Positions 6,849 through 8,414 of a stretch of 8,414 nt of DNA are shown here, piece by piece (within the stretch, counting starts at the first letter, position 1; each line of letters begins with the position of its first letter). Origin of the DNA: Pedosphaera sp. (GTDB lineage: Bacteria; Verrucomicrobiota; Verrucomicrobiia; Limisphaerales; SIAT01). The DNA lies in the NCBI GenBank assembly GCA_009691645.1, contig SIAT01000073.1, positions 1 through 8,414 on the forward strand. The letters are read 5' to 3'. The position numbers and the translations under genes were made by a program. The notes under the pieces were generated by a model that saw only the letters and a program-made list of their open reading frames with translations, ran no database searches and was not told the DNA's origin.

Positions 6849-6905
6849 ATGCAGAAGCGGCATTGCCAAATCCCGCGTTGTCCTGCTACAACACACGCCC
6901 TTTGA
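6849..6905 (+). CDS. Possible 18-codon upstream ORF before lysC
   Basis: ATG 6849 opens an 18-residue frame (MQKRHCQIPRCPATTHAL) that ends in TGA at 6903-6905, one base before the lysC ATG. The stop-to-start spacing would suit translational coupling or a leader peptide. It holds only two threonines and one lysine, has no Shine-Dalgarno, and no terminator/antiterminator pair is evident after it. It could equally be a chance frame, and the candidate promoter at 6863-6892 would exclude it from the mRNA. Confidence 0.2.
   Translation: MQKRHCQIPRCPATTHAL
6863..6892 (+). promoter_or_regulatory. Candidate promoter of lysC with extended -10
   Basis: TTGCCA (6863-6868, 5 of 6 to consensus) is followed after 18 bp by TACAAC (6887-6892, 4 of 6). 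TGC directly upstream of TACAAC supplies the TGn of an extended -10. Transcription would start about 6899, leaving a leader of only about 7-8 bases before the lysC ATG. This near-leaderless arrangement would agree with the lack of a Shine-Dalgarno there. Confidence 0.45.
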
Positions 6906-6906
6906 C

Positions 6907-8124
6907 ATGGCTCTCATTGTCCAAAAATACGGCGGCACTTCGGTCGGCAACCCCGAGTGCATCAAGAATGTCGCCGGGCGCGTGGCCGCGCACCGTGCGA
7001 AGGGCGACCAAGTGGTGGTCGTCGTCTCCGCGATGAGCGGTGTGACCGATAGCCTCATCAAGCTCGCCAAGGAAATCACGCCGCTCCCGAGCGAACGCGA
7101 GATGGATATGCTCCTCGCGACGGGCGAGCAGCAGACCATCGCGCTCACGGCCATCGCGCTTCAGCAGCTCGGCATCCCCGCGACTTCGCTCACCGGCGCA
7201 CAGGCGGGCATCGTGACCGACGGCGTCCACACGAAGGCGAAGATTCAAAATATCACGCCGAAGAAAGTTCACGCGCTGCTCGATGCGGGCAACGTCGTCA
7301 TCGTCGCAGGTTTTCAAGGCGAGACCGCCGAAGGCCACATCACCACGCTCGGCCGCGGCGGTTCCGACCTCACGGCCATCGCGCTCGCTGCCGCGCTCAA
7401 GGCCGATCTCTGCCAGATTTACACCGATGTGGATGGCGTTTACACGGCCGATCCGCGCATCGTGCCCAACGCGCAGAAGCTTGCCGAAATTTCCTACGAC
7501 GAAATGCTCGAACTCGCCGGCTCCGGTGCGAAGGTGATGCAGTCGCGCTCGGTCGAGTTCGCCAAGAAGTTCGGCGTCGTCTTCGAAGTTCGATCCAGCT
7601 TGAACGACAACCCAGGAACGATTGTGAAAGAGGAAACCAAAAGCATGGAAGGCGCCGTGATCCGGGGCGTCTCGCTCGACAAGAATCAGGCGAAGATCAC
7701 GCTCGTGGCCGTGCCCGACCGTCCCGGCGTGGCGGCGCGCATCTTCAAGGCGCTCGCCGAGGCGACCATCAATGTGGACATGATCGTGCAGAACGTCAGC
7801 CACGGCGCCGGCGTGCCCGCCACCGATCTCTCCTTCACGATGGACAAGCCCGACCTGCTCAAGGCCTCGAAGGTCATCGAGGGATTGAAGGGCGAAATCG
7901 GCTACCGCGAGGCGCTCACCGACGAGAAGATCGGCAAGCTCTCCATCGTCGGCGTCGGCATGCGCAGCCACTCCGGCGTGGCGGCGAAGATGTTCGATAC
8001 GCTCGCCAATGAAGGCGTTAACATCGAGATGATCTCCACCAGCGAGATCAAGATCTCCGTCGTGATCGAACTCGCCAAGGGCGAGTCGGCCATGAAAGCC
8101 CTGCACAAATCCTTCCTCGGCTGA
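6907..8124 (+). CDS. lysC: Aspartate kinase, monofunctional, tandem ACT domains
   Basis: This enzyme phosphorylates aspartate, the first step to lysine, threonine, methionine and diaminopimelate. The 405 residues match the LysC type without a fused homoserine dehydrogenase. Kinase-domain motifs are VQKYGGTSVG (5-14), SAMSGVTDSL (41-50), LATGEQQ (70-76), TTLGRGGSDLTA (146-157) and YTDVDGVYTADPRI (172-185). The regulatory part has two ACT modules, from about 264 (ITLVAVPDRPGVAARIF) and from about 345 (LSIVGVGMRSHSGVAAKMF, ending MISTSEIKISVVIE). Ser298 and Thr306 sit where residues needed for concerted lysine plus threonine inhibition lie in the Corynebacterium enzyme, so similar feedback is likely but inferred. 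The start has no Shine-Dalgarno, but the MALIVQKYGG start is canonical. It lies 216 bases after thrC, beyond a hairpin and a candidate promoter, so it is probably its own unit. It ends at a bidirectional terminator. Confidence 0.97.
   Translation: MALIVQKYGGTSVGNPECIKNVAGRVAAHRAKGDQVVVVVSAMSGVTDSLIKLAKEITPLPSEREMDMLLATGEQQTIALTAIALQQLGIPATSLTGAQAGIVTDGVHTKAKIQNITPKKVHALLDAGNVVIVAGFQGETAEGHITTLGRGGSDLTAIALAAALKADLCQIYTDVDGVYTADPRIVPNAQKLAEISYDEMLELAGSGAKVMQSRSVEFAKKFGVVFEVRSSLNDNPGTIVKEETKSMEGAVIRGVSLDKNQAKITLVAVPDRPGVAARIFKALAEATINVDMIVQNVSHGAGVPATDLSFTMDKPDLLKASKVIEGLKGEIGYREALTDEKIGKLSIVGVGMRSHSGVAAKMFDTLANEGVNIEMISTSEIKISVVIELAKGESAMKALHKSFLG
7629..7634 (+). promoter_or_regulatory. Internal Shine-Dalgarno-like site in lysC
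   Basis: AGAGGA lies 10 bases before the internal ATG at 7645. It is the clearest ribosome-binding-like sequence noticed ahead of any start in the window; the starts of hom, lysC, eno and the methyltransferase show none of comparable quality. Confidence 0.4.
7645..8124 (+). CDS. Possible internal in-frame product of lysC: aspartokinase beta (regulatory) subunit
   Basis: An in-frame ATG at codon 247 of lysC is preceded by AAAGAGGAAA (7627-7636), a good anti-16S match, with 11 bases between GAGG (7630-7633) and the ATG. It would yield a 159-residue protein made only of the two ACT domains. Aspartokinases of Bacillus subtilis and Corynebacterium glutamicum are alpha2beta2, with the beta chain started inside the same gene near codon 246-250, which is the same place. 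The purine run also encodes Lys-Glu-Glu, so it could be chance. Confidence 0.5.
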   Translation: MEGAVIRGVSLDKNQAKITLVAVPDRPGVAARIFKALAEATINVDMIVQNVSHGAGVPATDLSFTMDKPDLLKASKVIEGLKGEIGYREALTDEKIGKLSIVGVGMRSHSGVAAKMFDTLANEGVNIEMISTSEIKISVVIELAKGESAMKALHKSFLG

Positions 8125-8141
8125 GACGGATTTCGGAAACA

Positions 8142-8173
8142 AAAAAGCGCAGGGATTTCTCCCTGCGCTTTTT
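8142..8173. terminator. Bidirectional Rho-independent terminator after lysC
   Basis: AAAAAGCGCAGGGA, a TTTC loop and TCCCTGCGCTTTTT form a perfect 14-bp stem, including the A/T ends. It begins 17 bases after the lysC stop. The GC core is followed by TTTTT on the + strand and by TTTTTT on the - strand, so it should end both lysC and the convergent gene ending at 8193. The loop reads GAAA on the - strand, like the eno terminator. Confidence 0.95.
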
Positions 8174-8192
8174 GCTTTCCCCGGGGGAAGGA

Positions 8193-8414
8193 TTATTCCG
8201 CAGTGATCTGAATCGTGTGCGTCACCGGCACGAAGGCCGTCTTGATGGCGGCAGCGAGCGGGGCGCGCTCGGCCTCGGCCTTCGTCGCCACGCCTTCCAT
8301 GTCGGTCTTCGCCTCGGGGCTACGGAAGAGCTGCTTGATCTGCTTGGTCTCGTACTGCTGCTTGGCAATGACAGCCGCGTCCACCTTGGCGAAGGCATCG
8401 CTGAACGGGTTCAC
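8193..8414 (-). CDS. Unidentified protein, C-terminal fragment
   Basis: The last 73 codons of a leftward gene are present; the 5' part lies beyond the window. The stop TAA is at 8193-8195. The frame is open to the edge, and the GTG at the very edge need not be a start. The segment is hydrophilic and probably largely helical (FSDAFAKVDAAVIAKQQYETKQIKQLF, split here only for description, then an Ala/Glu/Lys-rich stretch). It ends with a more strand-like VTHTIQITAE. I recognise no family. There is no membrane segment or catalytic motif. Codon use resembles its neighbours, and the gene shares the bidirectional terminator with lysC. Confidence 0.7.
   Translation of the reverse strand: MNPFSDAFAKVDAAVIAKQQYETKQIKQLFRSPEAKTDMEGVATKAEAERAPLAAAIKTAFVPVTHTIQITAE

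Noticed and set aside
6691..6906. Lysine riboswitch or threonine attenuator before lysC
   Set aside because: The only strong hairpin (6780-6809) has no T-tract on the + strand, there is no alternative pairing partner, and I see no multi-helix layout like the lysine riboswitch.
6886..8142. 418-codon open frame antisense to lysC
   Set aside because: It is the shadow of a strongly supported aspartate kinase; its composition (His/Asp/Gly/Arg-rich) is typical of antisense frames.

Overview
The window looks like a chromosomal, GC-rich core-metabolism region of a Verrucomicrobiota-type bacterium, possibly Opitutales-like. This placement is an inference from protein style: an enolase with the GGAHSDAPIDFQEF active-site segment, a Tat-exported Gfo/Idh/MocA oxidoreductase, a secreted SAM-methyltransferase with a YHEF motif, and a CACGGAT-type intergenic repeat. 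No database search was possible. There are no mobile-element genes, CRISPR arrays, tRNAs or rRNAs.

Left part (1-2458). The first 50 bases hold the start of a leftward Gfo/Idh/MocA-type oxidoreductase. Divergent from it run a small predicted membrane or lipoprotein (194-511) and an exported class I SAM-dependent methyltransferase (554-1297). The methyltransferase converges, across 18 bp, on a leftward Tat-exported oxidoreductase of the Gfo/Idh/MocA superfamily (1316-2458).

Middle (2500-4022). Enolase (eno) runs leftward from a near-consensus sigma70 promoter (3904-3931) to a strong Rho-independent terminator (2518-2551). The 151-bp gap between eno and hom separates divergent transcription units.

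Right part (4023-8124). Three rightward genes serve the aspartate family pathway: hom (homoserine dehydrogenase with an ACT domain), thrC (threonine synthase, one base after hom, probably coupled), and lysC (monofunctional aspartate kinase with a tandem ACT regulatory region). LysC makes aspartyl phosphate, Hom makes homoserine from aspartate semialdehyde, and ThrC makes threonine from phosphohomoserine. The intervening enzymes Asd and ThrB (homoserine kinase) are not encoded here. A 216-bp gap before lysC holds a repeat-like segment, an 11-bp perfect hairpin, an 18-codon upstream ORF and a candidate extended -10 promoter. A bidirectional terminator (8142-8173) separates lysC from the 3' end of an unidentified leftward gene (8193-8414).

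I see no evident new defence, mobile or biosynthetic system. The most interesting observation is a possible in-frame internal start in lysC (Met247, 7645). It has a purine-rich Shine-Dalgarno-like sequence and lies where the free beta subunit begins in alpha2beta2 aspartokinases. Most other genes here lack a clear Shine-Dalgarno sequence.
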